DNA of 64,000 nt from Aurantibacter_A sp965215845 (GCA_965215845.1 CBDCEL010000004.1:682001-746000), one strand, 5' to 3'. Positions 7,731-16,345 are shown, numbered from the stretch's first letter. Numbers and translations are program-made. The notes: generated from the letters alone by a model not told the origin.

Positions 7731-8780
7731 ATGAATATAATCGAGGATATCGGATTAATCACAGTGTTTCTTTTACTGCTGCTTTCGGTATTTTTACTTA
7801 CTTCCCCTTCAAAAAACAAACAGCCAAATATCTTTTTTGCACTCTTTCTCATAGTTACTGCCTTGGATATCTCGGCCTTGTTTTTAGAGGGTTTATTTAT
7901 GGAATATGAGCAGCTGAATTTCTTAAGGGTATCATCTGTTTTATTACAGATGCCTTTGTTTTACTTCTATGTACAGACCATCTGCTACCATAATTTCAAG
8001 CTTCGCCCAAAACAACTGGCTCATTCAATTCCATTTTTTGCCTTCTTGATTCTATTCTCGGTGATAGGTTTGTCAAAGCAAAGCTATATTTGGTATGACA
8101 TCATTTCACAGCTACAGTATTACATATACATTTTTGCTATCTTTTATTCGCTTAAAAAATATAAGCAACTACATCTCGAAAACTACTCCCTTCAAAATAG
8201 AACATACAAATGGTTAATGACCGTATCTATTTTATTCCTGGTTGGTAACTCTTTTGTAGTGATAAGAACCGTCTTACTGAACTTCTATAACTATCAAGGT
8301 TCTTCATTGTTAAATTTGGGAATCTCATTATTTGGATTGGCCGTAATTTGCTGGTTTGTAATCAAAACCATGCGAAATCCTGACCTGTTTACGCATGTAG
8401 ACCAACGTATAAAACCTCTGGAAAAGAGTGTCATTGAAGAAAAACAAAAGTACGAAGGCGAAATAAACAGATTAAGTCAATACATGGTCACAAACAAACC
8501 CTACCTAAACGACTCTCTAACTTTGCAAGATTTAGCCCAGGAAATTGATATTCCAGAAAAACATCTTTCATTTCTGATCAATAAAGTAATCGGCAAACAT
8601 TTTTTTGACTTTATTAATTCCTACAGAGTACAAGAAGCCCAAGTTCTATTGCAAAACAAAGACTTGAACATTCAGCAAATCATGTATGAGGTAGGTTTTA
8701 ATTCCAAATCTTCATTCAATACGGCATTCAAAAAAAACACTTCACTCACACCATCAAAATACAGAATGTCAAATAGTTAG
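7731..8780 (+). CDS. AraC-family regulator with membrane-spanning N-terminus
   Basis: A 349-residue protein. About six or seven hydrophobic helices lie in residues 8-220, followed by a cytoplasmic linker and an AraC HTH domain (LTLQDLAQEIDIPEKHLSFLINKV, IQQIMYEVGFNSKSSFNTAFKKNTSLTPSKYR). It has the same architecture as the gene at 4494. It directly precedes a secreted serine hydrolase gene (8899), which is a plausible target. The ATG at 7731 places the first helix at the N-terminus. Confidence 0.85.
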   Translation: MNIIEDIGLITVFLLLLLSVFLLTSPSKNKQPNIFFALFLIVTALDISALFLEGLFMEYEQLNFLRVSSVLLQMPLFYFYVQTICYHNFKLRPKQLAHSIPFFAFLILFSVIGLSKQSYIWYDIISQLQYYIYIFAIFYSLKKYKQLHLENYSLQNRTYKWLMTVSILFLVGNSFVVIRTVLLNFYNYQGSSLLNLGISLFGLAVICWFVIKTMRNPDLFTHVDQRIKPLEKSVIEEKQKYEGEINRLSQYMVTNKPYLNDSLTLQDLAQEIDIPEKHLSFLINKVIGKHFFDFINSYRVQEAQVLLQNKDLNIQQIMYEVGFNSKSSFNTAFKKNTSLTPSKYRMSNS

Positions 8781-8898
8781 GAAAAGTTCGACTTTTATTC
8801 GAACCTTTTTTGGGGAAATAATAGGTTCGACTTTATTTTCTAAAACGTTTTATTGAATTGGGTGCACTTCATTTGTGTCCGAACAAAATTCAATTCAA

Positions 8899-10524
8899 AT
8901 GAAACGTACAATTACAAAAATTTCTTTCACATTATTATTAATTGCCGCTTCCAGCAATATTCATGCTCAAAACCTGAATAAAGAGGTGCTGCACGAAGTT
9001 GATTCCATTTTCACATCCCATTTCCAAGATCAAGGCCCTGGGGGCGCTATTGCCCTAATAAAGAACAATCAGGTCGTATTTAAAAAAACAATGGGCTTGG
9101 CAAATATGGAATACCAAGTTCCATTGACCAGTAAAACAGTTTTTAATATCGCCTCAAATTCAAAACAGTTCACTTCATTATTGGCATTGATTTTAGAAGA
9201 GGAAGGGAAGCTTTCGCACCAGGATGATATTAGAAAATATTTGCCCGAGTTAAGCGATCTGCCGCATAAAGTTACAATCAAACAACTCACAAATCACACC
9301 CATGGCCTACCCAATGTTGATGAATTGGCACAGCTCAAGGGAATCGATAGAATGACACATAGGGAAGTCTTGAACATGTTATTCGATATTAAGCAGTTCA
9401 ACTTCAAACCTGGCGATGACTATCAATACAACAACACGGGATATGTTTTACTTTCAGAAATCATTGCACGTATTGGAAAGAAACCTTTTCATGAACAATT
9501 AAAACACAAAATATTTGACCAATTCGAAATGAACGATAGCCAGTCAGTTGGGAATTTTAATCAAGTTATTCCCAACAAAGCCTATTCCTATTCTTCTACG
9601 GATAATGGCTATAGCAATAATCCGGTAAAAATAAGTACAATGGGAGCCTCTGGAATATACGCTAGTTTAGATGATTTAGTTACATGGACTCAAAACTTTA
9701 TGTCTCCAGATAACCCATATCGAGACCATCTAGATAAGATGCGAGAACCGACTCTTCTCAATTCGGGCAAGGTGATAGAATACGGTATGGGACTTCAATT
9801 TGAAAACTATAAGGGTGTCGATATTTTATTTCATGGGGGCGGAACAGAAAGTTATCGCTCCTATGTTTTATATGCGCCAAAACATGATTTATCATTGGTG
9901 TTTTTGTCAAATGCAGGAGGGTTTTCGGGTTATGAAGTCACCTATCAGGTTTTGGAAACCGTATTAAAAGAATTTATTGTTAATCCTCAAGAAAATACCA
10001 TGTCAAATGATTTATCGATCTATAAAGGTACTTATGAGTTATATCCGGGTAACTATTACGATATTATTGGAACAAACGATTCCTTGTCCATTCAAATCTT
10101 CGGAACCAAAGAAATAGCGTTTCTTCCAAGAATTGGAACAAAATCATTCGAAGGACCCTGGGCTTTTTCCAAAATCATCTTTAGAGAGAATCGTTTTGAC
10201 CTAAGATGGGGAGACTTCACCTACCCGGCCAAACGAATTAATCCGGTAGAATCAGAGAGTTTGAAAATAGACTTGAATAAGTTTATTGGAACTTACCGGA
10301 ATAAAGAACACAATGCTATTTATGAAATTGAACTTGTAGATAATACGTTGGTTGCAAAGCACCCTATTAATGGTAGCGTAGTTTTGGACATTTATTCTGA
10401 GACCAGCATGTTTGCAAAAAACAGTTCCTTCGGAAAAATCGACTTTATTTTTAATGCTTCGGGAGAAGTTCAAGGATTTAAATTATCACGACAAAATCTT
10501 AGAAATCTTCTATTTATAAAATAA
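8899..10524 (+). CDS. secreted serine hydrolase, class C beta-lactamase family
   Basis: A 541-residue protein with signal peptide MKRTITKISFTLLLIAASSNIHAQ; the ATG at 8899 is preferred over the GTG at 8875 for that reason. The beta-lactamase/transpeptidase-like fold shows SNSK (Ser86, Lys89), YNN (Tyr177, Asn179) and a C-terminal HGGG motif. Beyond about residue 370 there is an extra beta-rich domain, as in many Pab87/EstB-type hydrolases. It is probably a periplasmic esterase or D-aminopeptidase rather than a true beta-lactamase. It follows the AraC gene. Confidence 0.85.
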   Translation: MKRTITKISFTLLLIAASSNIHAQNLNKEVLHEVDSIFTSHFQDQGPGGAIALIKNNQVVFKKTMGLANMEYQVPLTSKTVFNIASNSKQFTSLLALILEEEGKLSHQDDIRKYLPELSDLPHKVTIKQLTNHTHGLPNVDELAQLKGIDRMTHREVLNMLFDIKQFNFKPGDDYQYNNTGYVLLSEIIARIGKKPFHEQLKHKIFDQFEMNDSQSVGNFNQVIPNKAYSYSSTDNGYSNNPVKISTMGASGIYASLDDLVTWTQNFMSPDNPYRDHLDKMREPTLLNSGKVIEYGMGLQFENYKGVDILFHGGGTESYRSYVLYAPKHDLSLVFLSNAGGFSGYEVTYQVLETVLKEFIVNPQENTMSNDLSIYKGTYELYPGNYYDIIGTNDSLSIQIFGTKEIAFLPRIGTKSFEGPWAFSKIIFRENRFDLRWGDFTYPAKRINPVESESLKIDLNKFIGTYRNKEHNAIYEIELVDNTLVAKHPINGSVVLDIYSETSMFAKNSSFGKIDFIFNASGEVQGFKLSRQNLRNLLFIK

Positions 10525-10530
10525 AACCAT

Positions 10531-10546
10531 TGTCAACAATGGCCCC
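10531..10546 (+). repeat. boundary-like motif after the serine hydrolase
   Basis: TGTCAACAATGGCCCC resembles the AACAATG boundary motifs at 1149, 7432 and 13229. This is only a short match, so confidence is low. Confidence 0.3.
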
Positions 10547-10653
10547 TATTAATTGCACTAAGGGAGCAGTCACAAAGATAGCGAATATGCCCTTGTTGCT
10601 TTAAACCATTTTTTCCTTTGGTATGACTAGCTCCTCACAAAATGTGGGGCTAC

Positions 10654-10673
10654 CTGACAACCGATGGCATCGG
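10654..10673. repeat. 20-bp direct repeat with palindrome, copy 2
   Basis: Identical to 7544-7563 and followed, as in the first copy, about 30-50 bp later by GCCATCGTT and the TTTTGCTATATT box. The two spacers therefore share order as well as sequence. Confidence 0.75.
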
Positions 10674-10701
10674 GTCCTGAACCTTGTATCAGCGCTCCGG
10701 T

Positions 10702-10740
10702 GCCATCGTTAAAGGGATTTTGCTATATTCCACATGAAAA
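10702..10740 (+). repeat. conserved pre-gene box, copy 4
   Basis: GCCATCGTT, then GGATTTTGCTATATTCCACATGAAAA. It lies some 55 bp before the PNPOx-like gene. Confidence 0.55.
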
Positions 10741-10794
10741 TATGTACACTGCCCGCCCGAACGCCTTTAAAGGGTAGTGAAGTATCCGCGCAAG

Positions 10795-11259
10795 ATGAAA
10801 AAAATGGAACTGACAAAAGAAATAAAAGAAGCTATCGACAAAAGTGTTTTGTGTTGGCTTGCGACCGTATCGACCGAAAATATGCCGAACGTTTCGCCAA
10901 AGGAAATTTTCAATTATTATGGAACGGACAAAATAATTGTTGCGAATATAGCTTCACCACAAACCGTTAGAAATATAAAGCAGAACAAAAATGTCTGTGT
11001 GAGCTTTATCGATATTTTGGTTCAAAAGGGGTTTCAGGTAAAGGGACGCGCAAGAATCATTAAAAAAACCGATGCTGAATTCTCGAAAATGGAAAAAGTA
11101 CTGACCAAAATGACGGGCGGAAATTTTCCATTTGCCACCATAACGGAAATTACCCTGAAACAGGTCAAGCCAATTATTGCACCGAAATATAGGTTCTACC
11201 CAGAAACGACGGAAACGGAACAGATCGAAAGTGCGAAAAAGACCTATGGGTTTACATAA
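10795..11259 (+). CDS. pyridoxamine 5'-phosphate oxidase-like flavin-binding protein
   Basis: A 154-residue protein. The split-barrel motif KSVLCWLATVSTENMPNVSPKEIF, then VNxSPxQTVRNIKQNKNVCVSFID-like segments, fits the PNPOx-like FMN/F420-binding superfamily. Members are small flavin or heme-associated reductases; the exact substrate is unknown. The starts at 10795 or 10804 both precede the domain; an upstream GTG at 10777 is less likely. It is a single gene in the accessory array. Confidence 0.8.
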   Translation: MKKMELTKEIKEAIDKSVLCWLATVSTENMPNVSPKEIFNYYGTDKIIVANIASPQTVRNIKQNKNVCVSFIDILVQKGFQVKGRARIIKKTDAEFSKMEKVLTKMTGGNFPFATITEITLKQVKPIIAPKYRFYPETTETEQIESAKKTYGFT

Positions 11260-11463
11260 GCCGTATAGGCCCTGCAGCTGCCACATAATTGCAATTAGAT
11301 TTCGATAGTCATTTGGCTAAACGGAAAGCTGTAGCATTATAAAAGAAGATTGGGCGAAAATGTCCGCGCTTCTTTGCCGTGACCGCTTATACGATTTCGC
11401 TGGCCTATCATCGACCTGACATTTATATTAACCTAAAAGATATCTCGACCAAGTAAGGAACAA

Positions 11464-12228
11464 ATGAAAAAATTGAAGTACTTCTTTATTGCGCTTTCCA
11501 TTGTAGTAGTGGTACTAACGGTTATTGCAAATATTCCAGAAAACAGAAAAGAAATTAAAACGAAGCATTTTACTTTCCTTTTCAGTAGCAGCATTGAAGC
11601 ATCAAGTGTTATAGGACTTTCAAGGGCATTGGAGAGCAGCTATTATAAGATCGGCACCAATCTGAATACAACACCTGCCGAGAATATTGAAGTGAACATC
11701 TATGCACAAAGATGGAGATACATAAAAGCAACCGGGTATTGGAACGCCTCTGGAAGTATTGAAGGAATTTCAAAGCTACATTTCTTGGAAGATGCTTGGT
11801 TAGATACTGAAATCTCCAAAATTGCCATTCACGAATTTGTTCATACCGTAGTTCTCAAACTATTGATCGATAGAGAGCCCAAACCATTGGATAAGAAATT
11901 TGATGATAAGTTCTCGACCTTTCCGATATGGCTTTGGGAAGGGGTCAGCGTCTACGAGGTAGGGCAATTTTATGAGCCCAAGACATTGGCCTATTTGAAC
12001 AATGGCCAATACCCGGAAATTTCGGAACTAAACAATCGCTCAGCCGGGCAAAAGATATACACTTGTGGATATACCATAATTGAGTACATTTTAGACGTGT
12101 ATGGAAAGGATAAATTAATTGAACTTATCGCATCTTACGGAGACTTGGAAAAAGTTCTAAAGCTGACAGAAGAACAGTTTTCAAGCAAGTGGTACCAATT
12201 TATCGTGAACAAGTACAATCTGAAATGA
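11464..12228 (+). CDS. membrane-anchored zinc metalloprotease-like protein (gluzincin)
   Basis: A 254-residue protein with one N-terminal hydrophobic segment (about residues 5-23, signal or anchor). HEFVH (123-127) is the zinc-binding HExxH motif, and WLWEGVSVY provides the third ligand Glu159, as in the peptidase MA-like gluzincins. The catalytic site therefore looks intact. It is likely an extracytoplasmic protease of unknown target. Flanking spacers of about 200 bp contain only weak inverted repeats. Confidence 0.8.
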   Translation: MKKLKYFFIALSIVVVVLTVIANIPENRKEIKTKHFTFLFSSSIEASSVIGLSRALESSYYKIGTNLNTTPAENIEVNIYAQRWRYIKATGYWNASGSIEGISKLHFLEDAWLDTEISKIAIHEFVHTVVLKLLIDREPKPLDKKFDDKFSTFPIWLWEGVSVYEVGQFYEPKTLAYLNNGQYPEISELNNRSAGQKIYTCGYTIIEYILDVYGKDKLIELIASYGDLEKVLKLTEEQFSSKWYQFIVNKYNLK

Positions 12229-12369
12229 AAGCTTCCCTTTGGAAATAATCGCTGCCAGAAGTTAGCAGCCCCTACCCAAGCGGCCGTAAAGCTAAGATGA
12301 TTAGGCATTTGACCCCATTACAGCCATGAAACGCCCGATTTGCCCAAAACCATTAATCCCTTAAAAAAA

Positions 12370-12416
12370 TTGCGCAAGTAAATACTTTCATATATATTTG
12401 CAAGCAATCACTTGCG
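12370..12416 (+). promoter_or_regulatory. promoter and operator of the ArsR/AHSA1 pair
   Basis: TTG (12370-12372), 20 bp of spacing and TATATTTG (12393-12400) match the Bacteroidota consensus TTTG-N17-23-TAnnTTTG. CGCAAGT (12373-12379) and ACTTGCG (12410-12416) form an inverted repeat around the -7 element, and CAAG/CTTG (12401-12404, 12411-12414) gives a tighter one. An ArsR-family repressor bound here would block the promoter, which suggests autoregulation of the gene at 12432. Confidence 0.65.
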
Positions 12417-12431
12417 AATTTAGCAAAGCCC

Positions 12432-12755
12432 ATGAAAAGAGATGTATTTAATGCCATAGCCGACCCCACGCGAAGAGGCATACTGTTATCATTGACAAAC
12501 GAGGCCCAAAATGTCAACACCTTGGCCGACAAGTTTGATATGACGCGACAAGCCGTATCGCTACATATCAAATACCTTCAAGAATGCGGTGTTATCACCA
12601 TAAAAAAAGAAGGACGGGAACGCCATTGCAATCTTGAGGTTCAAAAACTAACGGAAGTTGCCGATTGGTTAGAGCCTTTTCGAAAAATGTGGACGGGAAA
12701 ATTCAGTCAACTCGATCAGCTATTGGGCGAATTACAATCGAAACCTAAAAAGTAA
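12432..12755 (+). CDS. ArsR-family winged-helix transcriptional regulator
   Basis: A 107-residue protein. It begins with KRDVFNAIADPTRRGILLSLTNEAQNVNTLADKF, then DMTRQAVSLHIKYLQECGVITIKKEGRERHC, a textbook ArsR/SmtB wHTH with recognition helix and wing. No Cys metal-binding pair is apparent, which fits the subgroup paired with AHSA1/SRPBCC proteins rather than metal sensors. It is followed 18 bp later by such a gene and preceded by its own promoter and operator-like palindrome. Confidence 0.9.
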   Translation: MKRDVFNAIADPTRRGILLSLTNEAQNVNTLADKFDMTRQAVSLHIKYLQECGVITIKKEGRERHCNLEVQKLTEVADWLEPFRKMWTGKFSQLDQLLGELQSKPKK

Positions 12756-12773
12756 TTATAGAACATAATTAAA

Positions 12774-13214
12774 ATGGAAAGTAAACTACTAATATTGGAA
12801 CAAGAGTTCAATGCACCAATAGCGCTTGTTTGGCGCGCAATTACTGAAAAGGAGTTAATGAAAAAGTGGTATTTCGACATCCCTGATTTCAAACCGGAAG
12901 TAGGCTACAATTTTCATTTTGAAGGTGGTGAGGAAGACAAGCGATATGTGCATCTATGCGAGGTATTGGAAGTAATTCCCCTCAAAAAACTCAAATACTC
13001 CTGGAAATATGAGGGATACCCGGGGCTTTCCTTTGTCACTTTCGAATTATCATCGGTGGGTGAAAAAACCCGGGTAAAACTCACTCATGAAGGACTTGAA
13101 ACATTTACAAATCCTGATTTCGCCAGAGAAAATTTCGTCGGCGGATGGAACTATCTGATCCACGAATCCTTAAAGGCATTCCTTGAAAATGGTGAAGCAC
13201 TCAGGTATTGGTAA
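12774..13214 (+). CDS. SRPBCC / AHSA1 domain protein
   Basis: A 146-residue protein. FNAPIALVWRAITEKELMKKWYFDIPDFKPEVGYNFHFEGG and the closing GGWNYLIHESLKAFLENGE are typical of AHSA1-type (Aha1 C-terminal/YndB-like) START-fold proteins. It lies 18 bp after the ArsR gene and is almost certainly in one operon with it; such pairs are widespread, and the SRPBCC protein is thought to bind a small hydrophobic ligand. The specific role is unknown. Confidence 0.9.
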   Translation: MESKLLILEQEFNAPIALVWRAITEKELMKKWYFDIPDFKPEVGYNFHFEGGEEDKRYVHLCEVLEVIPLKKLKYSWKYEGYPGLSFVTFELSSVGEKTRVKLTHEGLETFTNPDFARENFVGGWNYLIHESLKAFLENGEALRYW

Positions 13215-13223
13215 TTGCCACAA

Positions 13224-13237
13224 CCCACAACAATGTG
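13224..13237 (+). repeat. boundary motif CCCACAACAATGTG, copy 2
   Basis: Identical to 1143-1156, and in both cases it lies within about 10 bp after the stop codon of an SRPBCC-type gene. It is the right-most copy of the boundary motifs seen in region 1. Confidence 0.6.
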
Positions 13238-13410
13238 ATTCCTGAAAGGTCTTCGTCCGCACCAATCGACAGGTCGACCAAGCTCAGATAGTATCTTCCA
13301 AGTTTTGAACGCTTATTTCAATAAACTTACCCGCACCATTTCAACAGTATCTGCTGTGGCCAAAACCATTGAAATTGTATTAACTTAGACAAATCATTAA
13401 ATTCAATCAG

Positions 13411-13821
13411 ATGAAAACGAAAACGATACTCTTGATACTTGGTGCGATTGTCATCTTCTCCAGCTTTGGGTTGGGCAAATCGACAACTGCCCCAAAAGCT
13501 AAAAAAGGCATGGTCAAAGTCACCATTCTGTATCCGAACGACGAAGGAAAAACATTCGACATGGACTATTATTCCAACAAACACATGCCCATGGTCGCAA
13601 ATTTGTTGGGTGATTCATTGAAGTTGTTGGAAATCGACAAAGGCATATCGGGCAGAACACCTGATGAACCCATCCCCTATTTGGCTATTGGATATTTGTA
13701 CTTCGACCAGCTTTCGGCCTATCAAAATTCTTTCGGACCAAATGCCGAAAAAATAGTTGGCGACATTCCGAACTACACCAATATTCAACCCGTTGTTCAA
13801 ATCAGTGAGGTATTAAAATAA
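13411..13821 (+). CDS. EthD-domain protein with signal peptide
   Basis: A 136-residue protein. Residues 1-23 form a signal peptide (MKTKTILLILGAIVIFSSFGLG). The rest is an EthD-type ferredoxin-like domain: VKVTILYPNDEGKTFDMDYYSNKHMPMVANLLG carries the DxxYYxxxHxP signature. EthD proteins are small dimeric alpha/beta barrels of unclear catalysis. Export of this one is unusual for the family. It is the last + strand gene of the accessory array. Confidence 0.85.
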   Translation: MKTKTILLILGAIVIFSSFGLGKSTTAPKAKKGMVKVTILYPNDEGKTFDMDYYSNKHMPMVANLLGDSLKLLEIDKGISGRTPDEPIPYLAIGYLYFDQLSAYQNSFGPNAEKIVGDIPNYTNIQPVVQISEVLK

Positions 13822-13861
13822 TTGGGGCGACTGTAGTGGTTCAAAATCCAAAAGATGGCAC

Positions 13862-14911
13862 TCAGGCCTCTAAGGCGGTCTTACAATAATCAAGGCACTT
13901 TGCCACTTCCTTCACCGAATTCGAACCTTCGGGAATATCATATTCCAATTCTATGGAGGCCGGAAAAGTATACTTGTTATCCCGCATCTGTTGCATGACT
14001 TCGACAATCGGGGTATCACCCTCCCCGAAGGGTCTGTTTTCCTGTCCATTTTCAAGATTTCGACGATCCTTGACGTGCATGCTACTGATTCGATCATGTT
14101 TGGCGGTCAACAATTGTACAGTATCCTTATGTCCAGCAGCCGTATAGTGACCGATATCGATGTTCATCATATTATTCGGTGACTGCGCCAATGCGGTGTC
14201 CCAAAAAGTGGGCGTCTGTTCCAAATGTCCGTGATAGGCGACATGCATACCATGTTTGGCGGCCATTTTGCCCAATTTCATCGTATGGGCATCATCATCG
14301 GGATGTTCCAAGGTAACATGACTTGCGCCCAAAGCCTTGGCGGCCCTTAGTCCGTAATCGATTTCGACATCGCTATTATCTTTTCCAAAGGCCCTGGGTT
14401 TAAAAGCATATATGCTAATCCCTTTGTGGGCATACATCTTTCTGAATTCTTCAAATTTCTTCATCGGGGCCTTGGCCCTCCATTGCGATACTTGCGCTTT
14501 GTAAGATTCAATCTGGGCCTTCATATCGGCAATTTCGGCTTTTTCGCCTTCGCTAAGTGGATCCCCGCTACGTTCAAGTTTTCGCAATGCCCAGACCTTT
14601 TTCATATCAAGTGGATTCTCGGGTCTGCCGGCAAAAGTCTCTGCCGGATCGCCCATCAGTTCGATGGCGTTGATACCCGCATCCAATACATATTGAAGGG
14701 TCGCCTCGGCACTTTGATCCGGCATTGCACGAAATGAATAAGTGATACAGCCAATCTGTACACCATTGATTTTCGAATTTGGTTTATGGTAATGCCTTAT
14801 GATGGATGGGGCGCCAAAAATTTTCGGCGCACCCAAGATGAGTGCCGTTGCGGCCATACTGGTACTTCCGATAAAATTTCTTCGTGATTGCGGTTTTTTT
14901 GATCCTTTCAT
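13862..14911 (-). CDS. secreted sugar-phosphate isomerase/epimerase-like TIM-barrel protein
   Basis: A 349-residue protein. The N-terminus SRRNFIGSTSMAATALILGAPKIFG resembles a Tat-type signal (S-R-R-x-F). The body is an AP-endonuclease-2/xylose-isomerase-like TIM barrel with metal-ligand segments GASHVTLEHPDDDAH, HGMHVAYHGHLEQTP, MMNIDIGHYTAAGH and ISSMHVKDRR. Such proteins act on sugars or inositol-like polyols in the periplasm of Bacteroidota. It stands alone. The ~120 bp upstream contains an inverted repeat (14947-15018). Confidence 0.85.
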   Translation of the reverse strand: MKGSKKPQSRRNFIGSTSMAATALILGAPKIFGAPSIIRHYHKPNSKINGVQIGCITYSFRAMPDQSAEATLQYVLDAGINAIELMGDPAETFAGRPENPLDMKKVWALRKLERSGDPLSEGEKAEIADMKAQIESYKAQVSQWRAKAPMKKFEEFRKMYAHKGISIYAFKPRAFGKDNSDVEIDYGLRAAKALGASHVTLEHPDDDAHTMKLGKMAAKHGMHVAYHGHLEQTPTFWDTALAQSPNNMMNIDIGHYTAAGHKDTVQLLTAKHDRISSMHVKDRRNLENGQENRPFGEGDTPIVEVMQQMRDNKYTFPASIELEYDIPEGSNSVKEVAKCLDYCKTALEA

Positions 14912-14946
14912 GATATCGTTTTTTTGATGAGATCGGGTCAGGTTGC

Positions 14947-15018
14947 CATTCCGAGGAACGAAGGGTCCGTACCAAGCGGTTCCAGGATTCTTAACCCCAT
15001 TTCACTACACTCGGAATG
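14947..15018. repeat. dispersed-type inverted repeat
   Basis: CATTCCGAG (14947-14955) and CTCGGAATG (15010-15018) are complementary and about 55 bp apart, between two minus-strand genes. This wording (..TTCACTACACTCGGAATGAC) resembles short dispersed hairpin repeats common in Flavobacteriia. It may act as a terminator or be a non-autonomous repeat. Confidence 0.45.
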
Positions 15019-15033
15019 ACCAGTGAGATAAAT

Positions 15034-16044
15034 TTACCACCTGATAATCACACTTCCCCAGGTGAAGCCACTACCGAAAGCGGCCAATACGACCAAATCA
15101 CCTTCCTTGATTTTTCCCTCTTGCCAAGCTTCGGTCAACGCTATGGGAATCGACGCCGCCGTGGTATTGCCATATTTCATGATGTTGTTATACACTTGAT
15201 CATTGCCCAGGCCGAACTTCTTTTGAACGAACTGCGAAATACGCAGATTGGCTTGATGGGGTATCAACATGTTTATGTCGATCGGTTGCAGGCCATTCGT
15301 TTTTAATCCCTCCTTAATGACCTCGCTAAATCTTACGACCGCATTTTTAAAAACAAATTGGCCATTCATGACAGGATAATACGATTCATCGTCGGGATCA
15401 TCATCGGCCACAATATCATTGACCCAACGACCGCCCATACCAGGTGCCAACAGGGCCAGTTCTTCTGCATGCTGTCCTTCGGAATGCAAGTGGGACGATA
15501 AAATTCCTTTTGAGCTGTCTTCTTCCCTACTGAGCACCGCGGCTCCGGCGCCATCACCGAAAATCACGGAAACACCCCTTCCTCGCGTGGTCATGTCTAG
15601 TCCCTTTGAATGAATTTCCGAACCGATGACCAAAACATGTTTGTACATGCCACTTTTAATATATTGGTCCGCTACCGAAATACCATAGACAAAACCCGAG
15701 CATTGGTTGCGTACATCAAGGGCACCCACCGTCTTTATCCCTAAATCTCTTTGTACCAAGACCCCGGGTCCGGGAAAATAATAGTCTGGGCTCAAGGTCG
15801 CAAAAACGATGAAATCAATATCATCTTTGTCGATTCCGGCACGTTCAATGGCAATTTTGGCAGCCTTGACACCCATGCTTGTAGTGGTTTCGCCGCCTTT
15901 CTTTTTGACATGTCTGCGTTCTTTGATACCGGTTCGCTCTTGTATCCACTCATCGCTAGTGTCCATGAGTTTGGTAAGGTCGTCATTGGTCACTACCGTA
16001 TCGGGCACGTAATGGCCAAGGCCTATTATTTTTGAGTTGTACAT
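15034..16044 (-). CDS. fabH: 3-oxoacyl-[acyl-carrier-protein] synthase III
   Basis: A 336-residue protein when started at the ATG at 16044, the usual length for FabH (MYNSKIIGLGHYVPD); an upstream in-frame start would add 30 unrelated residues. The catalytic triad is in place: Cys115 (VRNQCSGF), His263 (IPHQANLR), Asn293 (YGNTTAAS). It condenses acetyl-CoA or a branched acyl-CoA with malonyl-ACP to start fatty-acid synthesis. It is not within a fab operon here, so it may be a second KAS III copy with a specialised primer; the sequence alone does not settle this. Confidence 0.9.
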   Translation of the reverse strand: MYNSKIIGLGHYVPDTVVTNDDLTKLMDTSDEWIQERTGIKERRHVKKKGGETTTSMGVKAAKIAIERAGIDKDDIDFIVFATLSPDYYFPGPGVLVQRDLGIKTVGALDVRNQCSGFVYGISVADQYIKSGMYKHVLVIGSEIHSKGLDMTTRGRGVSVIFGDGAGAAVLSREEDSSKGILSSHLHSEGQHAEELALLAPGMGGRWVNDIVADDDPDDESYYPVMNGQFVFKNAVVRFSEVIKEGLKTNGLQPIDINMLIPHQANLRISQFVQKKFGLGNDQVYNNIMKYGNTTAASIPIALTEAWQEGKIKEGDLVVLAAFGSGFTWGSVIIRW

Positions 16045-16233
16045 GTATACTTTTTTTGGTCTTCTCGAATTTGTCAACCATAAATCTAATGATAATCGCC
16101 GAATAGTCGTGACAATGCCCCACTGAATTGACAAATAGGAGTGTCAGTTTGTCACTATGGCGCAAAATGGTATTTTTTTTGACAAGGGTAAAGGGTAATC
16201 AAAATAATGACTAAAGGACATTTCCGTCAAAGT

Positions 16234-16269
16234 TTACCCTGAGCATCTCGACTTCGCTCGATACAGGCC
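16234..16269. repeat. short dispersed-type repeat in the fabH-htpG gap
   Basis: CCCTGAGCATCTCGACTTCG and a following CTCGATACAGG resemble a widespread flavobacterial intergenic repeat. TCGA-rich half sites give a weak hairpin. The 301-bp gap (16045-16345) otherwise contains only the 5' signals of fabH and htpG. Confidence 0.35.
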
Positions 16270-16305
16270 AAACGAAGGGGGGCATGACCAAAAATTTATA
16301 ATAGA

Positions 16306-16323
16306 TTCCTACCTCTGTAGGAA
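16306..16323. promoter_or_regulatory. palindrome upstream of htpG
   Basis: TTCCTAC-CTCT-GTAGGAA forms a 7-bp perfect inverted repeat 23 bp before the htpG start codon. Its position in the 5' leader suggests an operator or leader hairpin controlling the chaperone gene. No known heat-shock operator (CIRCE) matches it. Confidence 0.4.
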
Positions 16324-16345
16324 CTACCTAAAAAAAATTTACTTT

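Noticed and set aside
7540..7734. Open frames of 60-65 codons on both strands in the spacer
   Set aside because: They cross shared spacer repeats and have no start signals or protein-like composition.
8899..10524. AmpC-type antibiotic resistance gene
   Set aside because: The family match is broad; extra C-terminal domain and lack of clear AmpC-specific features point to an esterase or peptidase-like serine hydrolase.
1..13821. Calling the array an integron outright
   Set aside because: No integrase or attI is visible and the boundary motifs do not match the RYYYAAC/GTTRRRY consensus exactly. Only a resemblance is reported.
15034..16134. Longer FabH start at 16134
   Set aside because: It adds 30 residues (MSIQWGIVTTIRRLS..) with no FabH similarity. 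The ATG at 16044 gives the usual length.
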